In this document: piece after piece, positions 16,958-25,823 of the stretch
Layout: every line of letters begins with the position of its first letter
Position numbering within the stretch: the stretch's first letter is position 1
Assembly (NCBI RefSeq): GCF_014653115.1
Contig: NZ_BNAD01000001.1
Coordinates: 124,001-188,000, forward strand
Length of the DNA: 64,000 nucleotides
Direction: 5' to 3'
DNA from: Nocardioides flavus (ex Wang et al. 2016)
GTDB lineage: Bacteria; Actinomycetota; Actinomycetes; Propionibacteriales; Nocardioidaceae
Made by a program: the position numbers and the translations under genes
Notes under the pieces: model-generated
Database searches by the model: none
Told to the model about the DNA's origin: nothing
The model's input: the letters and a program-made list of their open reading frames with translations, nothing else

Positions 16958-18124
16958 TCAGGCGTGGAGCGCGCGCAGCACCCGGTGGAAGGCGGCCTTG
17001 CCCTCGAGACCGATGCCGGGGCGGTCGTCGAGCCGTACGCGGCCACCCTCGACGACGGCGTCGTCGGCGAACCCGCCGGCGGGCTGGAACTCGCCGGGGT
17101 AGGACTCGTTGCCGCCGAGCCGGAGGGCCGCGGCGATGTGCAGGGAGAACTGGTGGCCGCCGTGCGGGATGCAGCGGCGCGAGGACCAGCCGTGCTGGGC
17201 CAGCATGTCCTGGATGCGGCAGTACTCCACCAGGCCGTAGCTCAGCGCGGGGTCGACCTGGATCCAGTCGCGGTCGGGTCGCAGGCCGCCGTGGCGCACG
17301 AGGTTGCGGGCGTCCTGCAGGGAGAAGAGGTTCTCCCCCGTGGCGATCGGGCCGCGGTAGTGCTCGGCGAGCGTGGCGTTGAGGCGGTAGTCCAGCGGGT
17401 CGCCGACCTCCTCGTACCAGAACAGGCCGTAGGGCTCGATCGCGCGCCCGTAGGCCAATGCGGTGTCGAGGTCGAAGCGTCCGTTGACGTCCACCGCGAG
17501 CCGCGAGCCGTCGCCACCGAGGACCTCGAGCACCGCCTCGATGCGGCGCAGGTCCTCGTCGAGCGCGGCGCCGCCGATCTTCATCTTCACCACCTCGTAG
17601 CCCGCGTCGAGGAAGCCGCGCATCTCGTCCTGGAGGTCGGCGAGGGTCTTGCCGGGGGCGTAGTAGCCGCCGGCGGCGTAGACGAAGACGGACTCGTCAG
17701 AGCCGCCGTCGCCGTAGTGGTCGGCGATCCAGCGGTGCAGCGGGACGCCGGCGAGCTTCGCGGCGAGGTCGTGCAGTGCCATGTCGACGACGCCGACCGC
17801 GACGGACCGCTCGCCGTGACCGCCGGGCTTCTCGTTGCGCATCATCACGTCCCACGCGGCAGCCGGCGACAGCCCGCCGTCGGCGTCGAGGAGGCTGTCC
17901 GGGTCGGCCTCCAGCAGCCGCGGCAGGACCCGGCGACGCAGGATCTCGCCGGCCGAGTAGCGGCCGTTGGAGCTGAACCCGTAGCCGACCACCGGCTCCC
18001 CGTCGACGACCACATCGCTGACCAGCGCCAGCACCGAGCAGTCCATGGTCGAGAAGTCGATGAAGGCGTTGCTCATCGACGAGCTGATCGCGATGGCGTC
18101 CTCGTGGGCGGAGACGATCCTCAT
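16958..18124 (-). CDS. tarD: D(-)-tartrate dehydratase (enolase superfamily)
   Basis: Dehydrates D-tartrate to oxaloacetate; Mg-dependent, cytoplasmic. 388 aa, the length of the characterised Bradyrhizobium enzyme, which it resembles across its length from memory: NEKPGGHGERSVAVG, VVKMKIGG, WYEEVGDPLDY, ATGENLF and CIPHGGHQ. Catalytic residues are in place: the K-M-K at 180-182, metal ligands around D212, E239 and E264, and the His of IPHGGH at about 321. The ATG at 18124 starts the conserved N-terminus. It is divergent from a GntR regulator with twin operators in the gap. No tartrate transporter is nearby, so other acid sugars remain possible substrates. Confidence 0.9.
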   Translation of the reverse strand: MRIVSAHEDAIAISSSMSNAFIDFSTMDCSVLALVSDVVVDGEPVVGYGFSSNGRYSAGEILRRRVLPRLLEADPDSLLDADGGLSPAAAWDVMMRNEKPGGHGERSVAVGVVDMALHDLAAKLAGVPLHRWIADHYGDGGSDESVFVYAAGGYYAPGKTLADLQDEMRGFLDAGYEVVKMKIGGAALDEDLRRIEAVLEVLGGDGSRLAVDVNGRFDLDTALAYGRAIEPYGLFWYEEVGDPLDYRLNATLAEHYRGPIATGENLFSLQDARNLVRHGGLRPDRDWIQVDPALSYGLVEYCRIQDMLAQHGWSSRRCIPHGGHQFSLHIAAALRLGGNESYPGEFQPAGGFADDAVVEGGRVRLDDRPGIGLEGKAAFHRVLRALHA

Positions 18125-18139
18125 CCTGCACTCCCGGTT

Positions 18140-18149
18140 CTTATAAGAT
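18140..18149. promoter_or_regulatory. GntR operator candidate 1 (tarD side)
   Basis: CTTATAAGAT, centred on the 8-bp palindrome CTTATAAG, lies 15 bp upstream of the tarD ATG. An identical 10-mer occurs 56 bp away at 18196-18205. AT-rich palindromes stand out strongly in this GC-rich gap, and twin copies between a divergent regulator and its target are typical operators. Confidence 0.65.
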
Positions 18150-18195
18150 GCGAGATCTGGACCGTACAGCCGGCTGCAGCCCCGCGCCAAACCGA

Positions 18196-18205
18196 CTTAT
18201 AAGAT
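18196..18205. promoter_or_regulatory. GntR operator candidate 2 overlapping the regulator's -10
   Basis: Second copy of CTTATAAGAT. Its TAAGAT (18200-18205) is followed by six bases and the GntR ATG, so the operator coincides with a leaderless -10. Binding here would block transcription of the regulator gene, consistent with autorepression. Confidence 0.65.
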
Positions 18206-18211
18206 CCGGCC

Positions 18212-18901
18212 ATGGCCGAGCCCGTGTTCACCAGCAAGGCGGACGTGGCGTACGCCTTGATCCGTCAGCGGATCCTCGACGGGACCCTGGCCGCAGGGTC
18301 CCCGCTCGCGCAGTACGAGCTCGCCGCCGACCTGGGCATCAGCATCACGCCGCTGCGCGAGGCCGTACGCCGGCTCAGCGGGGAGGGCTGGGTCCTGCTC
18401 GACACCCACCGCAACGCCCGCGTCGCCGGGCTCGACCTCGCCGGTGCGCGCCAGCTGCTGGAGGCCCGGCGCGCGCTCGAGCCCGCCGCCGTGGCGCTCG
18501 CAGCCGAGCGGCGTACGGACGACGACGTCGCGCAGATGCAGGCCGCGCTCGGACGGCTGCGGCCCGTCACCCGCCGGTGGGGCGAGGCGGCCCTCGCCGC
18601 GCACCGCGAGGTCCACCGCACGCTCTACGGCGCCTCGCACAACGAGGTGATGGTGCGGATGCTCGACGACCTGTGGGACAAGTCCGACCGCTACCGCCGG
18701 GTCGGGCTGCAGCTCCCGCCGGGCGGCGAGGAGCGCACCCGCGACTTCGAGGAGCACCACGAGCTGGTCCGGCTCGTCGTCGACCGCGAGGCCGACGCGG
18801 CGGCCGCGCTGATGGCCTCGCACGTCGACCACAGCCTGGCGGCGGCCGTGCTCGCCGCCGAGGAGGCCGAGGGAGAGTCGGAGGCGGTCGCCGTCCCGTG
18901 A
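18212..18901 (+). CDS. GntR-family (FCD type) transcriptional regulator
   Basis: 229 aa. Winged-helix domain at residues 8-75 (AYALIRQRILDG, SPLAQYELAADLGISITPLREAVRRL) and an all-helical FCD ligand domain after residue 85 (EARRALEPAAVALAAER ... HREVHRTLYGASHNEVM). It is divergent from the D-tartrate dehydratase with an 87-bp gap, so it most likely controls that gene in response to tartrate or a related acid. It probably regulates itself through the operator that overlaps its own -10. Confidence 0.95.
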   Translation: MAEPVFTSKADVAYALIRQRILDGTLAAGSPLAQYELAADLGISITPLREAVRRLSGEGWVLLDTHRNARVAGLDLAGARQLLEARRALEPAAVALAAERRTDDDVAQMQAALGRLRPVTRRWGEAALAAHREVHRTLYGASHNEVMVRMLDDLWDKSDRYRRVGLQLPPGGEERTRDFEEHHELVRLVVDREADAAAALMASHVDHSLAAAVLAAEEAEGESEAVAVP

Positions 18902-19031
18902 GGCAGGTCCACACGGGGTCGTCCGCGTCGTGCGTGACCCCGACCGGAGCGGGCCATCACTGGCCTATCCCAAACAGGTCAAAGACCTGCAGGCTCGGTG
19001 AGTCGGCCGCCGAACGGCGTAACGTCGGTCC

Positions 19032-20711
19032 ATGCCGCCACCGCGCGCGTCAGGCGCGCCCGCCGACCAGGCGTCGAGGCGCCGCCACCCGCGCCGCCTC
19101 GCAGCAGCCGTGCTCGTGGTCATCGCCGCGTTGCTCCCCGCCCTGCCTGCCGCGGCCGACTACGCCTCCCAGCCGGCGCGGGCGACCTGGGTCCCCAACG
19201 CTGCGGTGTACGCCGTCGCCGTCCGGGGCGACCACGTCTACCTCGGGGGCGCGTTCACCTCCCTGCGCGATGCGCGTACCGGCGAGACGGTCGGGCGTAC
19301 GAGACTGGCGCGGATCAGCCTGGCGACCGGCGAGCTCGACCGCTCGTGGTCGGCCACCGCCAACGGCACCGTGCGCGCCATGGCGGTGTCGACCGATGGA
19401 GCTCGCCTGTTCGTCGGCGGTGAGTTCTCGTCGGTGAACTCGCAGGCGCGCGGCCGGATCGCCGCCCTCACCACCTCGACGGGCGGCCTCGTGACGGCGT
19501 GGGCCGCGTCCGCCAACAACACGGTCCGAGCGATGGTGGTGCACAACGGGTCGCTCTACGTGGCGGGCTTCTTCACCGCGATCAACGGCGTGACGCGCCC
19601 ACGGGCCGCAGCGGTCTCGGAGGCGTCCGGGGCGGTGACGTCGTTCAACCCGCGGGCCGACAGCCCGGTGTGGGCGCTCACACCCTCGCCGGACGGCGCC
19701 TCGATGCTCCTCGGCGGCCGCTTCACCCGCATCGGCGACGCGCCACGCACCTATCTGGCCTCAGTCGATGCTGCCAGTGGCGCCGTGACGGGGTGGGCAC
19801 CACCGCCGGCCTGCACCAGCACGACCCAGCCGTGCTTCGTGCTCGACCTGGCGGTGCGAGGAGGGCGTGTGTTCGCCGCCATCGCCGGTCCCGGCGGTCG
19901 GGTCACCGCCTTCGACGCAGCGAGCGGCGCCATCCGCTGGCACGCGCGGGGGGACGGCGACGTCCAGGCGGTGGCCGTCGACGACCGCCTGGTATACGCC
20001 GGGGGGCACTACGGCCCCACGTTCGGCGGTGCGACGCGCTACAACCTGGCCGCCGTCGACCAGGTCACCGGGGTGCTGGATCCCCAGTTCGCCCCGTCGG
20101 TGTCGACGCTCTACCCCGGCGTGTGGGACCTCGTGACCACCCCGTCGCACCTCGTGGCGGGCGGCGGCTTCACGAACATCGGAGGCACGGGCCAGTCACG
20201 CATCGCGCTCCTCCCGGTGATCGCCGTGGAGACGGCCGTCACCCGGGGCGCCACGTGGCGCTGGACGACGGAGCCGCAGACGGCCGGGTGGCAGGCTCCG
20301 AACCTCGACGACTCGGGGTGGCAGAGCGGTCCTGCCCAGATCGGGTACGGCGACGGAGACGAGGCGACCGTGGTGCCGCGGGCCTTCACCGTGTACGCGC
20401 GGCGCTCGTTCGACGTGACCTCCGCCAGCTCGGTCACCCGTGCCACGCTCCACCTGCTGCGTGACGACGGCGCAGTGGTCTACCTCAACGGCACCGAGGT
20501 CCTCCGGTCCAACATGCCGACCGGCGCGATCGGTCCATCCACACCGGGGAGCTACACGGTTGCCGGCACGGCGGAGTCGACGTACTACACCTTCGCGCTC
20601 CCGGCGTCGCTTCTGGACGAGGGGACGAACGTCCTCGCCGTCGAGGTGCACCAGGAGTCCACCGGGAGCAGCGACGTGTCGTTCGACGCCCAGCTCGACC
20701 TGACCCGCTGA
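19032..20711 (+). CDS. Secreted beta-propeller protein with C-terminal jelly-roll domain
   Basis: 559 aa, exported: a basic N-terminus (RRRHPRRLAAAVLVVIAALL) and cleavage near LPALPAAADYAS. Residues about 50-400 form repeated blades of the type GG(A/E)F(T/S)S(L/V)..R.RIA.L, i.e. WD/DUF5122-like propeller repeats with ASGAVT turns. Residues about 410-559 form a beta-sandwich with DDGAVVYLNGTEVLRSNM, as found in carbohydrate- or matrix-binding modules. TAACGT six bases before the ATG suggests a leaderless transcript. Role unknown, presumably surface or extracellular binding. Confidence 0.85.
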   Translation: MPPPRASGAPADQASRRRHPRRLAAAVLVVIAALLPALPAAADYASQPARATWVPNAAVYAVAVRGDHVYLGGAFTSLRDARTGETVGRTRLARISLATGELDRSWSATANGTVRAMAVSTDGARLFVGGEFSSVNSQARGRIAALTTSTGGLVTAWAASANNTVRAMVVHNGSLYVAGFFTAINGVTRPRAAAVSEASGAVTSFNPRADSPVWALTPSPDGASMLLGGRFTRIGDAPRTYLASVDAASGAVTGWAPPPACTSTTQPCFVLDLAVRGGRVFAAIAGPGGRVTAFDAASGAIRWHARGDGDVQAVAVDDRLVYAGGHYGPTFGGATRYNLAAVDQVTGVLDPQFAPSVSTLYPGVWDLVTTPSHLVAGGGFTNIGGTGQSRIALLPVIAVETAVTRGATWRWTTEPQTAGWQAPNLDDSGWQSGPAQIGYGDGDEATVVPRAFTVYARRSFDVTSASSVTRATLHLLRDDGAVVYLNGTEVLRSNMPTGAIGPSTPGSYTVAGTAESTYYTFALPASLLDEGTNVLAVEVHQESTGSSDVSFDAQLDLTR

Positions 20712-20896
20712 CGGCACCGGCGGTCAGCCGCATCCGTGCAGGTGCTGTCTTCTCGCGTAGGGGTGCGCCGACCGCCGTGTCGCCGGCGAGCACGCAGGTG
20801 ATGCCGGACCCCCGCCCCGAGTCCGCTCCTTCGACCTCGCGCAGCGGTACCGTGCTCACGCCCACCTACGCCAAGGCGATCGCAACGGAGAGTGGC

Positions 20897-21280
20897 GTGA
20901 CTGATCAGCGACACCCGGACAGGCCGGCCGTCGACGGCACCCCCACGACAGGGTCCGGCGCGACGGCGTCGCCGCTCGACCAGACCGTCAAGCGGCTCGA
21001 GAGCTGGCAGCTGCTGCGCAGCGCAGTTCCGCTCATCGCCGCCGGACTCGGCGTCGCTGGTCTCTACGCCTACTTCGCCACCGCGAGCGACCTCCCCGAG
21101 TTCTGGATCGGAGTCCCACTCGGCCTCGTCGGCAGTTCACTCGCCGCCGTCGGCTACCGCGGCCGACTGCGCGAGATCCGCAGCCCGGTCCCATCCACCG
21201 GCCGTCACTACCCCTGGCTGTTCCTCGGCTGGGTCTGCGTCATCGCCGGGCTGCTCGTGCCGCCCTACGCGCTTGCCTGA
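20897..21280 (+). CDS. Small membrane protein with two helices
   Basis: 127 aa from a GTG with GGAG six bases upstream. Two or three hydrophobic segments (LLRSAVPLIAAGLGVAGLY, FWIGVPLGLVGSSLAAVGY, WLFLGWVCVIAGLLVPPYA) after a 35-residue polar N-terminus. No recognised family. It ends just before the tRNA-Lys gene. The upstream gap (20712-20896) shows no other feature. Confidence 0.75.
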   Translation: MTDQRHPDRPAVDGTPTTGSGATASPLDQTVKRLESWQLLRSAVPLIAAGLGVAGLYAYFATASDLPEFWIGVPLGLVGSSLAAVGYRGRLREIRSPVPSTGRHYPWLFLGWVCVIAGLLVPPYALA

Positions 21281-21309
21281 TGACCGCCCGTCTAGACTCC
21301 TGACCGCCC

Positions 21310-21382
21310 GGGCCTCTAGCTCAATTGGCAGAGCGTCGGACTTTTAATCCGCTGGTTCAGGGTTCGAGTCCCTGGAGGCCTA
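21310..21382 (+). tRNA. tRNA-Lys (TTT)
   Basis: Cloverleaf is clear: acceptor GGGCCTC with GAGGCCT (a G-T first pair), D-stem GCTC/GAGC, anticodon loop CTTTTAA giving anticodon TTT, T-arm CAGGG-TTCGAGT-CCCTG, discriminator A at 21382. CCA is not encoded. The first pair of the anticodon stem is a T-C mismatch (TCGGA with TCCGC), slightly unusual. TAGACT at 21293-21298 may be the -10 and is flanked by two copies of TGACCGCCCG. Confidence 0.95.
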
Positions 21383-21413
21383 CCGCATGCCGACCCCCGA
21401 CACTGGAGGCCCC

Positions 21414-21929
21414 GTGGCGACCATCGTCCCCTTCGGCGAGCACGTCCCCGACCTCGCGCCGACGAGCTGGCTGGCGCCCACGGCGACCGTCATCGGAGAC
21501 GCGGTCGTCGAGGACGGCGTGAGCATCTGGTTCGGGGCTGTCGTGCGCGCCGACGGCGCCCGGATCACCGTCGGGGCGGGCAGCAACGTCCAGGACAACT
21601 GCGTCTTCCACGCCGACCCCGGCTTCCCGCTCACCCTCGTCGGAGACGTCGCGGTGGGGCACGGCGCGGTCCTGCACGGCTGCACGATCGAGCCGGGAGT
21701 GCTGGTGGGCATGGGCGCCGTCGTGATGAACGGCGCGCACATCGGCTCCGGGTCGATCATCGCCGCGGGAGCGGTCGTGCTGGAGGGCACGCGGGTCCCG
21801 GAGCGGTCCCTCGTCGCGGGCGTGCCGGCCAAGGTGCGCCGCGAGACCACCGACGAGGAGGTCGCGGGCATCGCCCGCAACGTCGCGGGCTACCGCGAGC
21901 GGGCGCAGGCGTACGCCTCGCAGGGCTGA
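21414..21929 (+). CDS. Gamma-class carbonic anhydrase family protein
   Basis: 171-aa left-handed beta-helix protein with hexapeptide repeats (IGDAVVEDGVSIWFGAVVRAD, then IEPGVLVGMGAVV). Zinc-ligand histidines are present in NCVFHAD and VGHGAVLHG, as in gamma carbonic anhydrases and YrdA-type proteins; actual CO2 hydration activity is uncertain. The GTG at 21414 (GGAGG upstream) is preferred; an in-frame ATG at 21387 lies only five bases past the tRNA and would use a GGAGG inside the tRNA sequence. Confidence 0.9.
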   Translation: MATIVPFGEHVPDLAPTSWLAPTATVIGDAVVEDGVSIWFGAVVRADGARITVGAGSNVQDNCVFHADPGFPLTLVGDVAVGHGAVLHGCTIEPGVLVGMGAVVMNGAHIGSGSIIAAGAVVLEGTRVPERSLVAGVPAKVRRETTDEEVAGIARNVAGYRERAQAYASQG

Positions 21930-21945
21930 GGCCCGCGCCTGCTCA

Positions 21946-22968
21946 TCAGAGCTCCGCGACGTCCAGGAGCACCTTGCCGACGGCGCCGGCCTCTACCGCC
22001 GCGTGGGCGTCCGCCGCCCGCTCGAGCGGGTAGTGGTGGAGCGGGAGCCCGTGCTCCTCGCCGACGCCGTACGCCCCGTCCGCGACCGCCGCCGTGACGT
22101 CCTCGGCCGCTGCGCGCAGCGCCTCCTCCCCCACGGTGTAGAGCAGGATCCACTGGAAGCGCGCGTTGGTCGCGAACGTCTCGCGCACCCCGAGGGTGAC
22201 CTCGTCGCCGCCGTTGTTGGCGTAGATCGCGATCGTGCCCCGCGGCCGGACCAGCGCGACGTCGTGGCGCAGGTTCTGCGCGGGTGCCACCTCGACGACG
22301 ATGTCCACCCCGTCGGGCGCGAGCCCGCGTACGGCCTCGAGGAGGCCGTCCGACCGCCGGTCCACGACGTGGTGGGCGCCGGCGGCGGTCGCGAGGGCGG
22401 CCTTCTCCTCGCTGCTCACGGTGGCGATGACCGTCGCGCCCGCCCACCGGGCGAGCTGGACGGCCGCGTTGCCGACCGCGCCCGCGCCGCCGGCGACGAG
22501 CACGGTCCGGCCGGCGAGCGCGCCGGGCGCCAGCCGGTCCGGTCCGTCCTCGGAGGTGGTCAGCGCGCGGTGCGCGGTCACCGCCGGGACGCCGAGCGAC
22601 GCGCCCAGGTCGAACGACGCGCCGTCGGGCAACCGGGTCAGGTGGGCGACGGGCAGGACGACCTGCTCCTGCGCCGTGCCACCGGGGCGGGTGTGCTGGG
22701 CCAGCATCGTCCAGACGCGGTCGTCGACCGCGAGCTCGGTGACCCCTGGCCCGACGGCGTCGACCACGCCTGACCCGTCCTGACCGGGCACGATCTCGGG
22801 GAAGGCGAGCCTGCCCATGCCGCCGGCACGGAACTTCCAGTCGGTCGGGTTGACGCCGGCGCGCACGATCCGCACCCGCACCTCGCCGGGCCCCGGCTCG
22901 GCGGGCTCCCGGTCGACCAGGTGGAGCACGGAGGCGTCGCCGCTCTCGGTGTAGACCACAGCTCGCAT
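21946..22968 (-). CDS. Zinc-independent quinone oxidoreductase (MDR family, QOR type)
   Basis: 340-aa NADPH-dependent quinone reductase-like enzyme of the medium-chain dehydrogenase superfamily. GroES-like domain begins MRAVVYTESGDASVLHLVD, with AGVNPTDWKFRAG; the Rossmann nucleotide motif is VLVAGGAGAVGNAAVQLARW near residue 155. Catalytic zinc ligands are absent, as in QOR. The ATG at 22968 gives the standard N-terminus. Its stop is 16 bp from the convergent carbonic anhydrase gene. The true substrate is unknown. Confidence 0.93.
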   Translation of the reverse strand: MRAVVYTESGDASVLHLVDREPAEPGPGEVRVRIVRAGVNPTDWKFRAGGMGRLAFPEIVPGQDGSGVVDAVGPGVTELAVDDRVWTMLAQHTRPGGTAQEQVVLPVAHLTRLPDGASFDLGASLGVPAVTAHRALTTSEDGPDRLAPGALAGRTVLVAGGAGAVGNAAVQLARWAGATVIATVSSEEKAALATAAGAHHVVDRRSDGLLEAVRGLAPDGVDIVVEVAPAQNLRHDVALVRPRGTIAIYANNGGDEVTLGVRETFATNARFQWILLYTVGEEALRAAAEDVTAAVADGAYGVGEEHGLPLHHYPLERAADAHAAVEAGAVGKVLLDVAEL

Positions 22969-23079
22969 GTCGTCATCCTCTCGTGGCCTCCTGGCCACCT
23001 CGGGGACGTCGATTGTCCATGTTTGGCCACAGCGGCGAAAATGTCCCCCTCGCCCCTGCCCCTGCACGACCGGAGTCCG

Positions 23080-24213
23080 ATGCCCACGCCCACCCCCCTT
23101 GTCACCGACGCGCCGGCAGGGCGACTGACCGGCCCGGGTGACACGCCGACCCGCCACCCGTACGCCTTCCTGGTGGGCAACGCCGTCCTCATCGGCATGG
23201 TCACCTTCGTGGCCAGCGCGGTGCTCGACCGGCCCGTGGCCGACCCCGAGGGCAGCTTCCTCGGTCCGTCGTGGGTGCGGCTGCCGGTGCTCTGCGCCGC
23301 CGCCATCGTCATCGACCTGCTGCCGCGCGCGCTGTGGCTCGGCCGCCTGCACCCGCGCCGTACGGCCGACGCGGTGCGCGAGCGCCTGCGCAGCCACTGG
23401 ACCCGCGCCCGGCTCCAGCTGGTCGTCATCGGCATCTCGGGCTTCTACGTCGTCTACGTCTCCTACCGCAACCTCAAGTCCCTCCTGCCCCTGCTGCGCG
23501 AGGAGAAGTACGACGCCGAGCTGCGGATGCTCGACCGGCTGCTCCTGCTCGGCAACGACCCGGCGACCCTCCTGCAAGACCTGCTCGGCACCGAGCTCAC
23601 CGCGCACGTGCTGTCGGCGGTCTACCTCACCTACATCCCGCTCGTCGCGATCCTCGTGACCGTGTGGCTCGTGTGGTCCAACAACATCGGCTACGGGTGG
23701 TGGTTCGTCACCGCGCAGGGCATCGCCTGGACGCTCGGCACCGTCTCCTACTACCTGCTGCCCACGCTCGGCCCGGGGATCATGTACCCGTGGCTGACCA
23801 GCGACCTGACGCCCACCGGCACGTCCGCCCTGATGGACTCGCTGGTCTACTCACGCCAGGGCTTCCTGTGGGGTGAGGGCGACTACCAGGGCGTCGCCGG
23901 CTTCGCGAGCCTGCACACCGCCATCGCGCTGCTCTGGGCCCTGATGGCGCAGCACACCGTCCGCAGCCCGCTGGTGCGGCGCATCTTCTGGGTCAACTTC
24001 GCGCTCACCGTCATCGCCACCCTCTACTTCGGGTGGCACCACATCTCCGACGACGTGGCCGGCGCCGCGATCGCGTGGGTGGCGTTCTGGCTGGGCGGCC
24101 GGGTGACGGGGCACCGGCTGGTGTCCCGCCGGCGTCACCGCTCGGCCGGCACGCCCCGTACGCCGGAGTCGGTGAGCTCGGCCTCGCGCTCGGCGGCGGC
24201 CTCGAGCTCCTGA
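23080..24213 (+). CDS. PAP2-family (AUR1-like) membrane phosphatase or phosphotransferase
   Basis: 377 aa with about six transmembrane helices. The catalytic PAP2-type motifs are GFASLHTA (near residue 280) and HHISDDVAGA (near residue 325), as in inositol-phosphotransferase-like PAP2_3 proteins; substrates may be lipid phosphates or inositol phospholipids. Start: ATG at 23080 with a nearby GGAG; ATG at 23041 is an alternative. Its last 79 bases overlap the 3' end of the convergent ndh gene, so the two mRNAs are complementary at their ends. Confidence 0.88.
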   Translation: MPTPTPLVTDAPAGRLTGPGDTPTRHPYAFLVGNAVLIGMVTFVASAVLDRPVADPEGSFLGPSWVRLPVLCAAAIVIDLLPRALWLGRLHPRRTADAVRERLRSHWTRARLQLVVIGISGFYVVYVSYRNLKSLLPLLREEKYDAELRMLDRLLLLGNDPATLLQDLLGTELTAHVLSAVYLTYIPLVAILVTVWLVWSNNIGYGWWFVTAQGIAWTLGTVSYYLLPTLGPGIMYPWLTSDLTPTGTSALMDSLVYSRQGFLWGEGDYQGVAGFASLHTAIALLWALMAQHTVRSPLVRRIFWVNFALTVIATLYFGWHHISDDVAGAAIAWVAFWLGGRVTGHRLVSRRRHRSAGTPRTPESVSSASRSAAASSS

Positions 24214-25604
24214 CGGCGGGTCTCCTCCATCATCGAGCGCGCCGCGTCGTAGATGCCGGGGTCCGACACCAGGTCGGCGGCACCGCGGCGCAGCCGGGCG
24301 AGCGCGGCGCGGGCGAAGATCTGCTGCTCGGTCGTGGTGCGCTCGGACCGGTCGTTGCTGACGAACGTGATGGCCCAGCGCATCAGCGCGGAGACCTGGT
24401 TCTTGAAGCCGGTGAGGTAGACGAGGTGGACGGCGAGCCACATCAGCCACGCCACGATGCCGGTGAGCCGGAGCTTCCCGACCATCGCGACCGCGCGGAA
24501 CCGGCTGATGATCGCCATCGAGCCCTTGTCGAAGTACTTGAAGGGCGGCTGCGGCGCCTTGCCCCGGAGCCGGTTGTCGATCTCCTTGGCGGCGTACTTG
24601 GCGCCCTGGATGGCGACCTGCGCGACACCGGGGAGGTTGTCGAGGGCGATCATGTCGCCGACGACGAAGACCTCCGGGTGGCCGGGGAGCGTGAGGTCGG
24701 GGTTGACCGCGATGCGGCCGGCGCGGTCGAGCGGGGCGCCCGTCTGCTCCGAGAGGGTCTTGCCCAGCGGGTTGGCCTGGACGCCGGCGGCCCAGATCTT
24801 GGCGACCGAGTTGATCCGCTCGACGCGTCCGTCCTTGAACTTCACCTCGAGGCCGCGCTCGTCGACCTCCGTGACCATGCCGCCGAGCATCACCTCGACG
24901 CCGAGCTTCTCGAGCTCGACCTTGGCCTTCTCGCCGAGCTTGTGGCCGAAGGGCGGCAGCACCTGCGGAGCGGCGTCGACGAGGACGACGCGTGCGTGGC
25001 GGGTGTTGATGGCGCGGAAGTCCTTGCGCAGCGTGTGGTGGGCCAGCTCGGCGATCTGGCCGGCCATCTCGACGCCGGTGGGGCCGGCGCCCACCACGAC
25101 GAAGGTGAGCAGGTGGTCGACGTCGTCGCCGCGGGTCGCGCCCAGCTCGGCCAGCTCGAAGGCGCCGAAGATGCGGCCGCGCAGCTCGAGGGCGTCGTCG
25201 ATGCTCTTCATGCCCGGGGCGAACTCGGCGAAGTGGTCGTTGCCGAAGTAGGACTGGCTCGCGCCCGCGGCCACGATGAGGGAGTCGTACGACGTCACGG
25301 TGTCGCGGCCGAGCACCTGCGAGGTCACGGTCCTGGCCGTCAGGTCGATCTCGGTGACCTCGCCGAGGAGGACCTGGGCGTTGTCCTGGCCGCTGAGCAC
25401 CTCACGGGTCGGCGGGGCGATCTCGCCCTCGGACAGGATGCCGGTCGCGACCTGGTAGAGCAGCGGCTGGAAGAGGTGGTGGGTGGTCTTCGCGACGACG
25501 GTCACGTCGACGTCGGCGCGACGCAGCGCCTTGGTGCCGAACAGGCCGCCGAACCCGGACCCGATCACGACGACCTTGTGACGGGCTGCCTGCGTCGACG
25601 TCAT
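24135..25604 (-). CDS. ndh: Type II NADH dehydrogenase (NDH-2)
   Basis: 489-aa single-subunit, non-proton-pumping NADH:quinone oxidoreductase on the inner membrane face. FAD-binding Rossmann motif VVVIGSGFGGLFG is near residue 11, the NADH motif VVVGAGPTGVEMAG near residue 168, and the second FAD motif EVFVVGDM near residue 312. A hydrophobic C-terminal segment (LTGIVAWLMWLAVHLVYLTG) provides membrane contact. The C-terminal tail overlaps the convergent PAP2 gene by 79 bp. Confidence 0.96.
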   Translation of the reverse strand: MTSTQAARHKVVVIGSGFGGLFGTKALRRADVDVTVVAKTTHHLFQPLLYQVATGILSEGEIAPPTREVLSGQDNAQVLLGEVTEIDLTARTVTSQVLGRDTVTSYDSLIVAAGASQSYFGNDHFAEFAPGMKSIDDALELRGRIFGAFELAELGATRGDDVDHLLTFVVVGAGPTGVEMAGQIAELAHHTLRKDFRAINTRHARVVLVDAAPQVLPPFGHKLGEKAKVELEKLGVEVMLGGMVTEVDERGLEVKFKDGRVERINSVAKIWAAGVQANPLGKTLSEQTGAPLDRAGRIAVNPDLTLPGHPEVFVVGDMIALDNLPGVAQVAIQGAKYAAKEIDNRLRGKAPQPPFKYFDKGSMAIISRFRAVAMVGKLRLTGIVAWLMWLAVHLVYLTGFKNQVSALMRWAITFVSNDRSERTTTEQQIFARAALARLRRGAADLVSDPGIYDAARSMMEETRRQELEAAAEREAELTDSGVRGVPAER

Positions 25605-25823
25605 GGATGCTCCTGGGGGTCGGGGGTGTCATCGGTGCGTCGTGCTCCGCTCCCGGCCATTGTCCTCGGCGGTCGGGCGGGGCGCGAAACGCCGAGGGCG
25701 TCTGCTTGCTCACACCACTACCCACACTTCCGAGAAACTATGGTGATTGTCGAGGTTTGAACCATCTCCACCCGGGCAATCATCGCCCCACTGGACTGTC
25801 CACCCCCCTCGAAAAGAGTCCCA

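Noticed and set aside
22921..23079. Upstream ATGs for the PAP2-like protein
   Set aside because: They lie in the divergent quinone oxidoreductase gene or lack a ribosome-binding site; 23080 is the most reasonable start, with 23041 possible.
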